A DNA stretch of 64,000 bases from Lentibacillus daqui. Lineage in GTDB: Bacteria; Bacillota; Bacilli; Bacillales; Amphibacillaceae. Below are positions 17,613 to 26,897 of this stretch, piece after piece. The notes under the pieces are model-generated. The model was not told the DNA's origin, made no database searches, and worked only from the letters and a program-made list of their open reading frames with translations. How positions within the stretch are numbered: position 1 is the first letter of the stretch; each line of letters starts with the position of its first letter. A program made the position numbers and the translations under genes. The stretch spans positions 1,488,001 to 1,552,000 of the forward strand of contig NZ_CP114176.1 of the NCBI RefSeq assembly GCF_027186265.1. The letters are read 5' to 3'.

Positions 17613-18890
17613 ATGTTTAAATTTAATGAAGAAAAAGGACAATTAAAATGTTCGTTTTGTGGAAAGAGTCAGGATCAAGTACGAAAACTGGTTGCTGGAC
17701 CTGGTGTTTATATATGTGATGAATGTATTGATCTTTGTACGGAAATAGTGGAAGAGGAACTTGGTACAGAAGAAGAAACAGAATTCAAAGAAGTGCCGAA
17801 ACCGAAAGAAATATGTGAAATTCTTGATGACTATGTGATTGGTCAAGATAAAGCAAAAAAGAATTTGTCTGTGGCTGTTTACAATCATTACAAGCGGATT
17901 AATGCACCCAAAAATTCGGATGATGTGGAACTGTCCAAAAGTAATATTGCGATGATTGGCCCGACAGGAAGTGGTAAAACACTGCTTGCCCAAACGCTGG
18001 CCAGAATTTTGAATGTCCCATTTGCGATTGCCGATGCCACATCATTGACGGAAGCTGGTTATGTTGGGGAAGACGTTGAAAATATTTTGCTAAAGTTAAT
18101 CCAGGCTGCGGACTATGATGTAGAAAAAGCAGAAAAGGGAATTATTTACATTGACGAGATCGATAAGGTGGCCCGTAAATCAGAGAATCCTTCTATTACC
18201 CGTGACGTTTCCGGTGAAGGTGTTCAGCAAGCATTATTGAAAATACTTGAAGGTACTGTGGCAAGTGTTCCTCCACAAGGTGGCCGGAAACATCCGCATC
18301 AGGAGTTTATCCAAATCGATACAACGAACGTATTATTTATTTGCGGTGGGGCATTTGATGGGATCGATCAAATCATCAAACGTCGCCTCGGCAAGAAAGT
18401 AATCGGGTTTGGTTCCAATGACAAACAAGAGGATCTGGAAGTTGGACAATTACTGTCTAAAGTACTGCCGGAGGATTTGTTACGCTATGGTTTGATTCCG
18501 GAATTTATTGGTCGTTTGCCAGTGATCGGTGCACTGGAACCATTGGATGAGGATGCACTTGTGGAGATTTTAACAAAACCGAAGAACGCATTGGTGAAGC
18601 AATATGAAAAACTTTTCCGAATGGATGACGTGCAACTGGAATTTGAAGATGAAGCACTTGTAGAAATTGCCAAGAGTGCAATTGAACGCAAAACAGGTGC
18701 CCGTGGATTGCGTTCAATTATTGAAGGAATTATGCTTGATGTGATGTTTGAACTGCCATCACGCGAAGATATTGAAAAGTGTGTGATTACAAAAGAAACA
18801 GTCTCACAAGAAAATGGCAACCCGAAACTGGTCTTCTATGATGGAACGGTGACGCAAGGTAATGAAAAGCTTCCTAGAGAAAGTGCCTGA
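17613..18890 (+). CDS. clpX: ATP-dependent protease ATPase subunit ClpX
   Basis: ClpX unfolds substrates and feeds them to ClpP. The N-terminal zinc-binding domain carries CSFCGKSQDQV and CDECIDLC. The AAA+ core has Walker A GPTGSGKTLL (about residues 116-125) and Walker B IIYIDEIDK. The sensor region and the C-terminal domain follow (KTGARGLRSIIEGIMLD). The ClpP-docking IGF loop is present in KKVIGFG. It has 425 residues. In B. subtilis lonB follows, but here the next gene is lonA after 410 bases. Confidence 0.98.
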   Translation: MFKFNEEKGQLKCSFCGKSQDQVRKLVAGPGVYICDECIDLCTEIVEEELGTEEETEFKEVPKPKEICEILDDYVIGQDKAKKNLSVAVYNHYKRINAPKNSDDVELSKSNIAMIGPTGSGKTLLAQTLARILNVPFAIADATSLTEAGYVGEDVENILLKLIQAADYDVEKAEKGIIYIDEIDKVARKSENPSITRDVSGEGVQQALLKILEGTVASVPPQGGRKHPHQEFIQIDTTNVLFICGGAFDGIDQIIKRRLGKKVIGFGSNDKQEDLEVGQLLSKVLPEDLLRYGLIPEFIGRLPVIGALEPLDEDALVEILTKPKNALVKQYEKLFRMDDVQLEFEDEALVEIAKSAIERKTGARGLRSIIEGIMLDVMFELPSREDIEKCVITKETVSQENGNPKLVFYDGTVTQGNEKLPRESA

Positions 18891-19130
18891 TTGGAGGCCG
18901 ATGTTGGCTCCAGACGAGGTCTACGCTGGCACAGGAATGGAGCCTGAATTTCTACTCTGTCTTATTTCGTGAGTAAGGTGAAAGCAGTGCTACTGGCGTA
19001 GAAGCTGAACGGTCGCGTTAATCAAGAATCAGAATGAAAAGAATAAGTGTAAGACTAGCCTGAAGCTTATTGCTCCTTTATGATGACCATAATTGCTGGG
19101 AGTTTCAATGCTTTTTGGCTAGTCTTTTTT
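18891..19130 (+). terminator. Structured clpX 3' region with terminator
   Basis: AAGACTAGCC (19051-19060) pairs with GGCTAGTCTT (19117-19126), followed by T-runs. Between them AAGC, ATTG and CTCC pair with GGAG, CAAT and GCTT, so the whole is one long imperfect hairpin of about 76 bases. Upstream, GGCTCCA and TGGAGCC form a second hairpin. I see no coding sequence. lonB, which B. subtilis has at this place, is absent. Confidence 0.65.
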
Positions 19131-19220
19131 CACTTTTATTACAGGGAAGTAAGACAATACCTACCGTTGCATGATAACCAGGCTGAAGGTCATACTAGGG
19201 ACAGTTATTTCACCTGGACA

Positions 19221-19249
19221 TTTACAAATGGACGGGTTTTCTATAAAAT
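19221..19249 (+). promoter_or_regulatory. SigA promoter of lonA
   Basis: TTTACA (19221-19226) and TAAAAT (19244-19249) lie exactly 17 bases apart, about 45 bases before the ribosome binding site. Confidence 0.65.
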
Positions 19250-19300
19250 TTAGGAATATAAAGGAAGACATAGAAGAGATATTGAATTATGGAGGTACAT

Positions 19301-21640
19301 ATGATGACAAATGATTCTAAACAACTTCCCCTCCTCCCATTACGTGGATTACTTGTTTTTCCAACGATGGTGCTGCACCTTGATGTTGGCCGGGATAAAT
19401 CTGTAGCAGCATTAGAAAAGGCGATGATGGATGACCAGACCATTTTTCTTGCTGCTCAAAAAAAAGTAAGTATCGATGAGCCAAAGCCTGCCGATATTTA
19501 TCGAGTAGGAACAGTGGCAAAGGTAAACCAGATGTTAAAGCTGCCTAATGGGACGATTCGTGTGCTTGTCGAAGGGTTATACCGTGGTGAAATCGTTCGT
19601 TTTATTGAGGAAAAAGATGATTTCTTTGTGGAAATAAACCGACTTGAAGAGGAAAGCAACGATACGAATGAAGAAGAGGCGTTAATGAGAACGCTGCTAG
19701 ATCAGTTTGAACAGTACACAAAAGTTTCCCGAAAAATAACCAAGGAGACGTTTGCAACGGTGGCGGATATCGATGAACCAGGACGTCTTGCTGATATTAT
19801 CACATCACATCTTTCATTAAAATTAAAAGATAAACAAGCTTTGCTGGAAACAGAAAATGTAAAAAGCCGACTGCAACATTTACTGAAATTAATTTCCAAC
19901 GAGAAAAAAGTACTTGATTTGGAAAAGAAAATAGGCCAACGTGTAAAAACTTCGATGGAAAAAACGCAAAAGGAATATTACTTAAGAGAACAGTTAAAGG
20001 CAATTCAGAATGAACTTGGAGATAGTGACGGGAAAACCGGCGAAGTAAGTCAGCTACAGGACAAAATTGAAAAATCCGATATGCCTGACCGCATGAAAGA
20101 GGTCGCCTGGAAAGAATTAGGCAGATACGAACAAGTCCCACAAAGTTCTGCGGAAAGTTCTGTCATCCGTAATTATCTGGAATGGCTGCTTGCCTTGCCA
20201 TGGACAACTAAAACAGAGGATACCATTGATATTAATAAAGCACAGTATGTTTTGGAGCGGGATCATTATGGTCTTGAAAAAGTGAAAGAACGAATATTGG
20301 AGTATCTGGCAGTACAGAAATTGACCGAATCAATCAAAGGTCCAATTTTATGTCTCGTAGGACCGCCGGGGGTTGGAAAAACATCGTTGGCAAAATCAAT
20401 TGCCGCTTCCGTTAACCGAAATTTTGTCCGCATCTCGCTGGGAGGTATTCGTGACGAAGCGGAGATAAGGGGACATCGCCGGACATATATTGGCGCAATG
20501 CCAGGGAGAATTATTCAAGGTATGAAAAAAGCAGGAACAATTAACCCTGTATTTCTTCTGGATGAAATCGATAAAATGTCCAATGATTTTCGGGGAGATC
20601 CATCTTCGGCAATGCTGGAGGTCCTTGATCCGGAACAAAACAGTAATTTCAGTGATCATTTTATTGAGGAGACGTATGATTTATCGAATGTATTATTTAT
20701 CGCTACTGCCAATTACATCAATAATATTCCTGCACCTTTATTGGATCGAATGGAACTTATTACGATAGCTGGTTATACAGAAATAGAGAAACTGCATATT
20801 GCCAAAAGACATTTACTGCCTAAACAATTAAAAGAAAATGGATTAAAAAAGGGCAATTTACAGGTGCGGGATGATGCCTTGCTGGAACTCATTCGCAGAT
20901 ATACCCGTGAGGCCGGTGTAAGGGGATTGGAACGGCAAATTGCTACACTTTGCAGGAGGGCTGCCAAGCAAATTATTACTGAGGATAAAAAGCGGGTAGT
21001 TGTAACTAAGAAGAGATTAGAGGATATGCTGGGTAAACCAATTTTCCGTTACGGACAAATGGAAGCAGAAGATCAGGTTGGTGCTGCAACGGGTCTTGCA
21101 TACACAACAGCAGGCGGCGATACATTATCGATTGAGGTATCCTATTATCCAGGAAAGGGTAAATTGACGCTTACTGGAAAACTGGGTGATGTGATGCAGG
21201 AGTCAGCACAAGCAGCCTTCAGTTATATTCGTTCTCGAGCGGAAGAACTGGGGATTGAACCTGACTTTTATGAAAAGTATGACATTCATGTTCATGTCCC
21301 GGAAGGAGCTACACCAAAAGATGGTCCATCGGCCGGTATTACCATGGCAACAGCATTGGTTTCCGCGCTGTCGGGCAGGGCCGTTAAAAAAGAAGTAGCA
21401 ATGACTGGAGAAATCACATTACGTGGTCGTGTATTGCCAATTGGCGGCCTTAAGGAGAAATCATTGAGTGCGCATCGGGCTGGAATCACCACCATTATTA
21501 TCCCGGAAGATAATAAAAAAGATATAGAAGATATTCCGGAAAGTGTTCGTGATGGTTTAACATTTATCCCTGTTGGACACTTGGATCAGGTGTTAGAGTA
21601 TGCGCTTGTGGAGGAGAATCATGAAAGTAACAAACGCTGA
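19301..21640 (+). CDS. lonA: ATP-dependent protease La (LonA)
   Basis: LonA is a cytosolic ATP-dependent serine protease. The N-terminal substrate domain starts with LPLLPLRGLLVFPTMVLHLD. A coiled region precedes the AAA+ module with Walker A GPPGVGKTS and Walker B PVFLLDEIDKM. The protease domain has the Ser-Lys dyad: serine in DGPSAGITMA and lysine in GGLKEKSLSAHRAG. It has 779 residues, normal for LonA. GGAGGT supports ATG 19301 or 19304; an ATG at 19289 lies before the site. It overlaps engB by 20 bases. Confidence 0.97.
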   Translation: MMTNDSKQLPLLPLRGLLVFPTMVLHLDVGRDKSVAALEKAMMDDQTIFLAAQKKVSIDEPKPADIYRVGTVAKVNQMLKLPNGTIRVLVEGLYRGEIVRFIEEKDDFFVEINRLEEESNDTNEEEALMRTLLDQFEQYTKVSRKITKETFATVADIDEPGRLADIITSHLSLKLKDKQALLETENVKSRLQHLLKLISNEKKVLDLEKKIGQRVKTSMEKTQKEYYLREQLKAIQNELGDSDGKTGEVSQLQDKIEKSDMPDRMKEVAWKELGRYEQVPQSSAESSVIRNYLEWLLALPWTTKTEDTIDINKAQYVLERDHYGLEKVKERILEYLAVQKLTESIKGPILCLVGPPGVGKTSLAKSIAASVNRNFVRISLGGIRDEAEIRGHRRTYIGAMPGRIIQGMKKAGTINPVFLLDEIDKMSNDFRGDPSSAMLEVLDPEQNSNFSDHFIEETYDLSNVLFIATANYINNIPAPLLDRMELITIAGYTEIEKLHIAKRHLLPKQLKENGLKKGNLQVRDDALLELIRRYTREAGVRGLERQIATLCRRAAKQIITEDKKRVVVTKKRLEDMLGKPIFRYGQMEAEDQVGAATGLAYTTAGGDTLSIEVSYYPGKGKLTLTGKLGDVMQESAQAAFSYIRSRAEELGIEPDFYEKYDIHVHVPEGATPKDGPSAGITMATALVSALSGRAVKKEVAMTGEITLRGRVLPIGGLKEKSLSAHRAGITTIIIPEDNKKDIEDIPESVRDGLTFIPVGHLDQVLEYALVEENHESNKR

Positions 21641-22202
21641 GATCGTTATAAGTGCTGTTAGCAAAAAACAATATCCGGGTGACCAGCTTCCGGAAATAGC
21701 TCTGGCTGGTCGCTCAAATGTGGGAAAGTCATCATTTATTAATAAATTGATTAACCGCAAGAATTTAGCCAGAACCTCATCAAAACCGGGAAAAACTCAG
21801 ACGTTGAATTTTTATAAAATTAATGATTTGTTTTATTTTGTAGATGTACCTGGGTATGGTTATGCCAAGGTTTCCAAGAAGGAGCGGGAAAAGTGGGGCC
21901 GGATGATGGAAGAATATTTTCAAAATCGCAAGACGTTAAAGGCGGTAATACTGGTTACTGATATTCGCCATGAACCAACAAGAGATGACGTGCAAATGTA
22001 CGACTTTGTCAAATACTTTGAACTGCCAGTTATCGTGATTGCAACCAAGCTGGATAAGATCCCTAAAGGAAAAAGGCAAGCATATTTAAAACGAGCCCGG
22101 GAAACATTGCAGCTGGAAGCAGAGGATGCTCTCCTGCCATTTTCCGCGGAAACCGGGGAAGGGAAGGACGAGGCCTGGGCATTGTTGAAAACCTACTTAT
22201 GA
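21621..22202 (+). CDS. engB: Ribosome biogenesis GTPase (YsxC/EngB)
   Basis: YsxC is an essential small GTPase for late assembly of the 50S subunit. G motifs are clear: GRSNVGKSS (G1, about residues 30-38), a switch region with KPGKTQT, DVPGYG (G3), and ATKLDK (G4). SAETGEG is G5. It has 193 residues. The start lies inside the end of lonA, with GGAGGAG before the ATG, so the two genes are translationally linked. Confidence 0.97.
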   Translation: MKVTNAEIVISAVSKKQYPGDQLPEIALAGRSNVGKSSFINKLINRKNLARTSSKPGKTQTLNFYKINDLFYFVDVPGYGYAKVSKKEREKWGRMMEEYFQNRKTLKAVILVTDIRHEPTRDDVQMYDFVKYFELPVIVIATKLDKIPKGKRQAYLKRARETLQLEAEDALLPFSAETGEGKDEAWALLKTYL

Positions 22203-22210
22203 TTATTGAA

Positions 22211-22238
22211 AACCTGCTAAAATAGCAGGTTATTTTTT
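22211..22238 (+). terminator. Terminator after engB
   Basis: AACCTGCTA (22211-22219) pairs over 9 bp with TAGCAGGTT (22223-22231), followed by ATTTTTTTC. It overlaps the last codons of the converging membrane protein gene. Confidence 0.85.
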
Positions 22239-22718
22239 TCGCATCAGTAGATAGATACCGGTAATAATGATAACAATAGGCCAAAATCGTTCCAGGTAAT
22301 CCATGACAGTGTAAACCCAGTCAAACCAAATTGGCAGCTGTATGGAAAAGATGAATATAATCGAAATGCCAACAAATAATATGCCAAGCCAAAATCCTTT
22401 TTTCGTCCGCAGTGAACGGACAATAAATGCAATACCGATGATAAGTGGATAAACAGCCCAATGATCAATCCAAAAATCATAATGATTCAGTCCGTGCCAA
22501 TGGATTCCTAATCCCAAAAGTAAAGTTCCTGTGAATAAATGCTGATATTCTTTGGCGCTATAGCTGTAAATAAGTAGTGCAAGCCCGATAATAATGATGA
22601 GTGTTGTCCATGAATAAAAGTTGGTAATAATCGGCACCTGTAGTTCACGCAGGAGGAAGTATGCGCCAATCCCGATTAACAAATAACCGGCAAAGGACTT
22701 TTGTTTGGTTTTGCTCAT
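22230..22718 (-). CDS. LiaI/LiaF-like membrane protein
   Basis: The 162-residue protein is very hydrophobic, with about six membrane spans in pairs. These include AGYLLIGIGAYFLLRE, TLIIIIGLALLIYS, LFTGTLLLGLGIHWHG, YPLIIGIAFIVRS and FWPIVIIITGIYLLMRK. The paired-span pattern resembles the LiaI-LiaF-like transmembrane region seen in many Firmicute proteins. ATG 22718 follows AAGGAAG by nine bases; a GTG at 22727 is in frame but worse placed. It is convergent with engB. The function is unknown; envelope-stress association is only family lore. Confidence 0.7.
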   Translation of the reverse strand: MSKTKQKSFAGYLLIGIGAYFLLRELQVPIITNFYSWTTLIIIIGLALLIYSYSAKEYQHLFTGTLLLGLGIHWHGLNHYDFWIDHWAVYPLIIGIAFIVRSLRTKKGFWLGILFVGISIIFIFSIQLPIWFDWVYTVMDYLERFWPIVIIITGIYLLMRKK

Positions 22719-22796
22719 GCTTTTCACTTCCTTGATAGATTGATTTCTTGCTTCTCGTGTATCATTATGATAAATTACAAACGAATTGAATTCCTA

Positions 22797-22834
22797 TAGA
22801 GGATGTTAAAAATTCGGTTTGAACATCACTTATA
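22797..22834 (+). repeat. Minimal R1-type inverted repeat
   Basis: AGAGGATGTTAAAAA is followed within 10 bases by TTTGAACATCAC. These are the two R1 ends with almost no interior. It lies between the divergent starts of the membrane protein gene and hemA. Confidence 0.45.
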
Positions 22835-22899
22835 CGTTTCATCCTAACATATTGTTTCATTTCCTGTTCACATTTTAAGAAAATAAGGGATGTTTTTTG

Positions 22900-22908
22900 T
22901 GTTATAAT
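22900..22908 (+). promoter_or_regulatory. Extended -10 promoter of the hem operon
   Basis: TG, one base and TATAAT (22903-22908) form a perfect extended -10, about 50 bases before hemA. A clear -35 is not seen. Confidence 0.6.
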
Positions 22909-22959
22909 AAAGGTTAGGTTAAAAATTATGTGTTTACAGCTTTATGGGGGTAGAATGAC

Positions 22960-24324
22960 GTGCATATTTTAAAAGTTGGCTTACATTATAAATCAGCCCC
23001 AGTTGAAATTAGGGAAAAACTAACATTTCAGGAGCAAAATATAGCCCAGGCAATGCAAACGCTCAAGGAACAAAAAAGTATTCTTGAGAATGTAATTGTC
23101 TCCACATGTAATCGTACGGAGATTTATGCAGTGGTAGATCAGGTGCACACCGGACGATATTATATCAAACAGTTTATGGCTGATTGGTTTCAGGTTGATA
23201 AGGAGGAATTTGCCACATATTTACGGATTGCAGAAGGAGACGACGCAATTGAACACCTTTTTAAGGTAGCATCTGGTCTTGATTCGATGATTCTGGGAGA
23301 AACACAAATCCTCGGACAAGTGAAACAGGCGTTTCAAACTGCTCAAGAAGTAAAAACAACCGGAACCATTTTTAACGAATTATTTAAACAGGCGATCACC
23401 TTTGCCAAACGTTCACATAAAGAAACTGCTATTGGCGAACAAGCTGTTTCGGTCAGCTATACTGCAGTCGAATTGGCAAAAAAAATCTTTGGTGATTTGC
23501 AGCATAAACATGTTGTTATCTTAGGCGCAGGTAAAATGGGCGAGTTAACAGCCAAAAACCTTCATGGTTCAGGTGCAACGCAAATAACCGTTGTTAACCG
23601 GACCCTTGAAAAGGCGGAGCAATTGGCAAAGCAATTTCAGGCTGAAGCGGAACAATCCGCCAATTTACTTGACGTGATGCAACATGCTGATATTTTAATC
23701 AGTTCAACCGGCTCTGATTCTTTTGTGCTGACAAAGGAAGATCTGGAGCCGATTCAAAAGAAACGAAAAGGTAGTCCGCTCTTTTTGGTCGATATTGCAG
23801 TTCCAAGGGATATGGACCCGGCAATTAGTGAATTGGATAGCGTGTTTTTATATGATATTGACGATTTGCAGCATATTGTGGATGAAAATTTGGCATCACG
23901 TAAACAGGCTGCTCAAGCAATTGAAATGTCATTGGAAAGTGAAATTGTTTCGTTTAATGAATGGCTGCAAACATTGGGGGTTGTCCCGGTTATCACAGCA
24001 TTAAGGAAGAAGGCATTATCCATTCAGGCGGAAACAATGAAAAGTATTGAACGCAAGATGCCTGATTTAACTGCCCGAGAGAAAAAGGTATTAAATAAAC
24101 ATACAAAAAGCATTATCAATCAATTATTGAAAGAACCTGTGACGCAGGCAAAAGAATTGGCAGCTAGTGACGATGCGGCTGATTCATTAGCATTGTTTAT
24201 GAATATCTTTGGTATTGAAGGTGAAGTGCAAGCTGAACTTGAGCAGCAGGCAAGAGAGAATAAACAAACCAACCAAATAAATCATGTATCCTTTCCAAAA
24301 CTAACAAATGTAAATATTCGCTAG
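22960..24324 (+). CDS. hemA: Glutamyl-tRNA reductase
   Basis: HemA reduces Glu-tRNA(Glu) to glutamate-1-semialdehyde, the first committed step of heme synthesis by the C5 route. The catalytic cysteine is in VIVSTCNRTEIYAV (about residues 46-59). GLDSMILGETQILGQVKQAF and the NADPH-binding VVILGAGKMGELTAKNL are diagnostic. The dimerisation helix ends the protein. It has 454 residues. GTG start behind TGGGGGT. First gene of hemAXCDBL. Confidence 0.97.
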   Translation: MHILKVGLHYKSAPVEIREKLTFQEQNIAQAMQTLKEQKSILENVIVSTCNRTEIYAVVDQVHTGRYYIKQFMADWFQVDKEEFATYLRIAEGDDAIEHLFKVASGLDSMILGETQILGQVKQAFQTAQEVKTTGTIFNELFKQAITFAKRSHKETAIGEQAVSVSYTAVELAKKIFGDLQHKHVVILGAGKMGELTAKNLHGSGATQITVVNRTLEKAEQLAKQFQAEAEQSANLLDVMQHADILISSTGSDSFVLTKEDLEPIQKKRKGSPLFLVDIAVPRDMDPAISELDSVFLYDIDDLQHIVDENLASRKQAAQAIEMSLESEIVSFNEWLQTLGVVPVITALRKKALSIQAETMKSIERKMPDLTAREKKVLNKHTKSIINQLLKEPVTQAKELAASDDAADSLALFMNIFGIEGEVQAELEQQARENKQTNQINHVSFPKLTNVNIR

Positions 24325-24342
24325 AGTGAAAGGACCTTTTGC

Positions 24343-25164
24343 ATGACAGAATCAAAATGGCTTTACGAAATCATTCTTCTCATTTACGGTCTTAGTTTAT
24401 TTGGGTATTTTATTGATTTTATCCAACATAACCGGAGGGTAAATAAGATTGCCTTCTGGTTACTTAGTATGGTTTGGGTTACACAAACCGTCTTTTTGCT
24501 AATTGAAGTTTTATTTAAGGCTACATTTCCGGTGTTCACGATCCAGGACAGTCTTTTCTTTTATTCTTGGGTGCTGATTACTTTTTCATTGGTGATTGAC
24601 CGGTTTTTTCCCATACATTTTATCGTATTTTTTACCAATGTATTCGGCTTTTTTATTCTCTTATTGTATATATCAACGAAAGCCCAGGTAGCCATGCCGC
24701 AGCGTGGGGTTGAATTGGTGAATGAACTATTGGTTACACATATTGCATTGGCAATTATCTCATACGGTTTTTTTACAATTTCCTTTTTATTATCGATGAT
24801 GTATCTTATACAATATCAGTTGTTAAAGCGGAAGAAAGGCATTAAATGGATGTGGCGCTTTGGCGATCTCAAACTACTGGATTTTTATTCCTTTATGGCG
24901 ATTACGATCGGTGTGCCATTATTGGTCATAGCCATTATTTTGGGATTGGTATGGGCGAAGGTTGCCAATGCAGAATTTTATTGGTTTGACTTAAAAACCA
25001 TTGGTTCATTGCTTGTTCTGGCAGCATATATTCTTTCATTGTTTTTGCGATTGATTAAAGGCTATCAGGGAAAAGTCATCTCCATTTATAATGCTGCGGC
25101 TTTTTTAATCCTATTGATTAATTTCTTTCTATCAAGCGTATTATCAAATTTTCATTTTGGATAG
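24343..25164 (+). CDS. hemX: HemX, cytochrome c assembly-type membrane protein
   Basis: HemX is an integral membrane protein of the CcmC/CcsA-like family that in B. subtilis lowers HemA level. The 273-residue sequence has about eight membrane helices. Histidines are present at LVTHIALAIISYG, in the position used by relatives for heme contact. It starts 18 bases after hemA, with AAAGGA, and ends 15 bases before hemC, as in B. subtilis. Confidence 0.9.
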   Translation: MTESKWLYEIILLIYGLSLFGYFIDFIQHNRRVNKIAFWLLSMVWVTQTVFLLIEVLFKATFPVFTIQDSLFFYSWVLITFSLVIDRFFPIHFIVFFTNVFGFFILLLYISTKAQVAMPQRGVELVNELLVTHIALAIISYGFFTISFLLSMMYLIQYQLLKRKKGIKWMWRFGDLKLLDFYSFMAITIGVPLLVIAIILGLVWAKVANAEFYWFDLKTIGSLLVLAAYILSLFLRLIKGYQGKVISIYNAAAFLILLINFFLSSVLSNFHFG

Positions 25165-25179
25165 CTGGAGGGAACCATA

Positions 25180-26109
25180 TTGCGTAAAATTGTAGTGGGA
25201 ACTAGAAGGAGTAATTTGGCATTGACCCAAACTGAATGGGTAATCAACCAATTAAAACAGTTGGGTGTGCAAAACGAATTTGAAATTAAAAAAATTGTCA
25301 CCAAGGGCGATCGTATTCTTGATGTTACGTTGTCCAAAGTAGGTGGAAAAGGCCTGTTTGTCAAAGAAATCGAACAAGCCATGTATGATAAGGAAATTGA
25401 CTTCGCGGTTCACAGCATGAAGGATATGCCAGCGAAACTGCCAGAAAAATTGATGATCGGCTCGATACCTGTCCGTGAAGACCATCGTGATGCATATATT
25501 GCCAAGAATCATTTGGCGCTGGCTGATTTACCAACCGGGGCAATTGTCGGAACAAGCAGTTTGCGTCGAGCTGCACAAGTGTTGGCCAATCGACCGGACA
25601 TTACTATTAAATCGATCCGGGGAAATGTTGAAACACGGCTCCGTAAGCTGGAAGAAGAAGACTATGATGCTATTATATTGGCTACGGCGGGAATGAAGCG
25701 GATGGGCTGGAGCGAAGACCTGATCACTGAATATTTGGAGCCGGATATGTGTGTACCAGCTGTAGGACAGGGTGCACTTGCTATTGAGTGCCGGGAAGAT
25801 GATCAAGAGGTTAGGGAAATTTTGGAACAATTAAATGATGCATACACATGCAAAACAGTTACAGCAGAACGAACTTTTTTACATCTGCTCGAAGGTGGCT
25901 GTCAAATTCCGATTGCGGGTTATGCCTATTTGCAAGGATCGGAAATTGTCTTAACAGCATTGGTAGCTACATCTGATGGCAAAACGGTTTTAAAAGAAGT
26001 AATTCGTGGTACTGATCCTGTTGCAGTAGGAAAGCAAGCGGCAGATAACTTAATCCAGCGTGGTGCCAAGGAAATTGTCGACGATGTGAAAGAGGAGCTC
26101 GACAACTAA
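25180..26109 (+). CDS. hemC: Porphobilinogen deaminase (hydroxymethylbilane synthase)
   Basis: HemC joins four porphobilinogens into hydroxymethylbilane. The N-terminus IVVGTRRSNLALTQTEWV, the segment FAVHSMKDMPAKLP and GTSSLRRAAQVLA are conserved. The dipyrromethane cofactor cysteine is in EGGCQIPIAGYA (about residue 242). It has 309 residues. The start is TTG, with GGAGGGAA upstream. The stop TAATG overlaps the hemD start by one base. Confidence 0.97.
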   Translation: MRKIVVGTRRSNLALTQTEWVINQLKQLGVQNEFEIKKIVTKGDRILDVTLSKVGGKGLFVKEIEQAMYDKEIDFAVHSMKDMPAKLPEKLMIGSIPVREDHRDAYIAKNHLALADLPTGAIVGTSSLRRAAQVLANRPDITIKSIRGNVETRLRKLEEEDYDAIILATAGMKRMGWSEDLITEYLEPDMCVPAVGQGALAIECREDDQEVREILEQLNDAYTCKTVTAERTFLHLLEGGCQIPIAGYAYLQGSEIVLTALVATSDGKTVLKEVIRGTDPVAVGKQAADNLIQRGAKEIVDDVKEELDN

Positions 26110-26897
26110 TGGGGTTTTCATTAAATGGAACCCGAATCCTGATAACCAGGGAAAAGAAGCAGGCACAGAAATTGGTCGATATTGTTAATCAACATAATGG
26201 AGAACCTGTTGTGGCACCACTTTTATCCATTTCTTGTAAACATGAGGCGGGACACAGAGCAATTTTACAGCAGTTAAATAAGTATCAATGGATTTTATTT
26301 ACGAGCGCAAATGGTGTTCACGCTTTCTTTCAAATTTTACAAGAAAATAATATGCAAAAAAAGGCTCTATTTGCGAATAAGTTGGCTGTTGTTGGGCATA
26401 AAACCGCGGCTGTATTGAAGGAATATGGCTATATTGCTGATTTCATTCCCACTACCTACAATGCCGAGGTGATGGCGGAAGAGTTTTTGGCGGGGTATAA
26501 TTCCGTTGCACGAATATTACTAGTAAGAGGAAATCGTTCACGTCCAACACTGCCTGAGCAATTGACTAAACATCACGTACCATATGATACGATTGAAGTT
26601 TATGAAACATTAATTAACTATAGTATCGGGGATTGGTTAAATCAGCTCATTCGCGAACGAGGTTTTGATGTTATAACTTTTACCAGTCCCTCAACTGTGC
26701 AGGCATTTATAGAAATGACAAAGGACACGGAAGAGTTATTGAACCATATCCCGGTTGCCTGCATTGGAACAACCACCGAAAAGAAAGCCAAGGAGGCTGG
26801 CTTTACCAATACGATCATACCAGATGTTTTTACAATTGACCGTATGATCGAAAAAATAAGCGATTATATTTTAAATGAGTGTTCAAAAGGAGGATAA
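26109..26897 (+). CDS. hemD: Uroporphyrinogen-III synthase
   Basis: HemD closes hydroxymethylbilane to uroporphyrinogen III. Sequence conservation is low in this family, but the segment ITFTSPSTVQAFIEM and ACIGTTTEKKAKEAGF, together with the place after hemC, make the call safe. It has 262 residues. The start overlaps the hemC stop. The last six codons (ECSKGG) and the stop lie inside the left end of an R1 repeat. The native C-terminus has therefore been replaced or extended by the repeat. The repeat also separates hemD from hemB. Confidence 0.93.
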   Translation: MGFSLNGTRILITREKKQAQKLVDIVNQHNGEPVVAPLLSISCKHEAGHRAILQQLNKYQWILFTSANGVHAFFQILQENNMQKKALFANKLAVVGHKTAAVLKEYGYIADFIPTTYNAEVMAEEFLAGYNSVARILLVRGNRSRPTLPEQLTKHHVPYDTIEVYETLINYSIGDWLNQLIRERGFDVITFTSPSTVQAFIEMTKDTEELLNHIPVACIGTTTEKKAKEAGFTNTIIPDVFTIDRMIEKISDYILNECSKGG

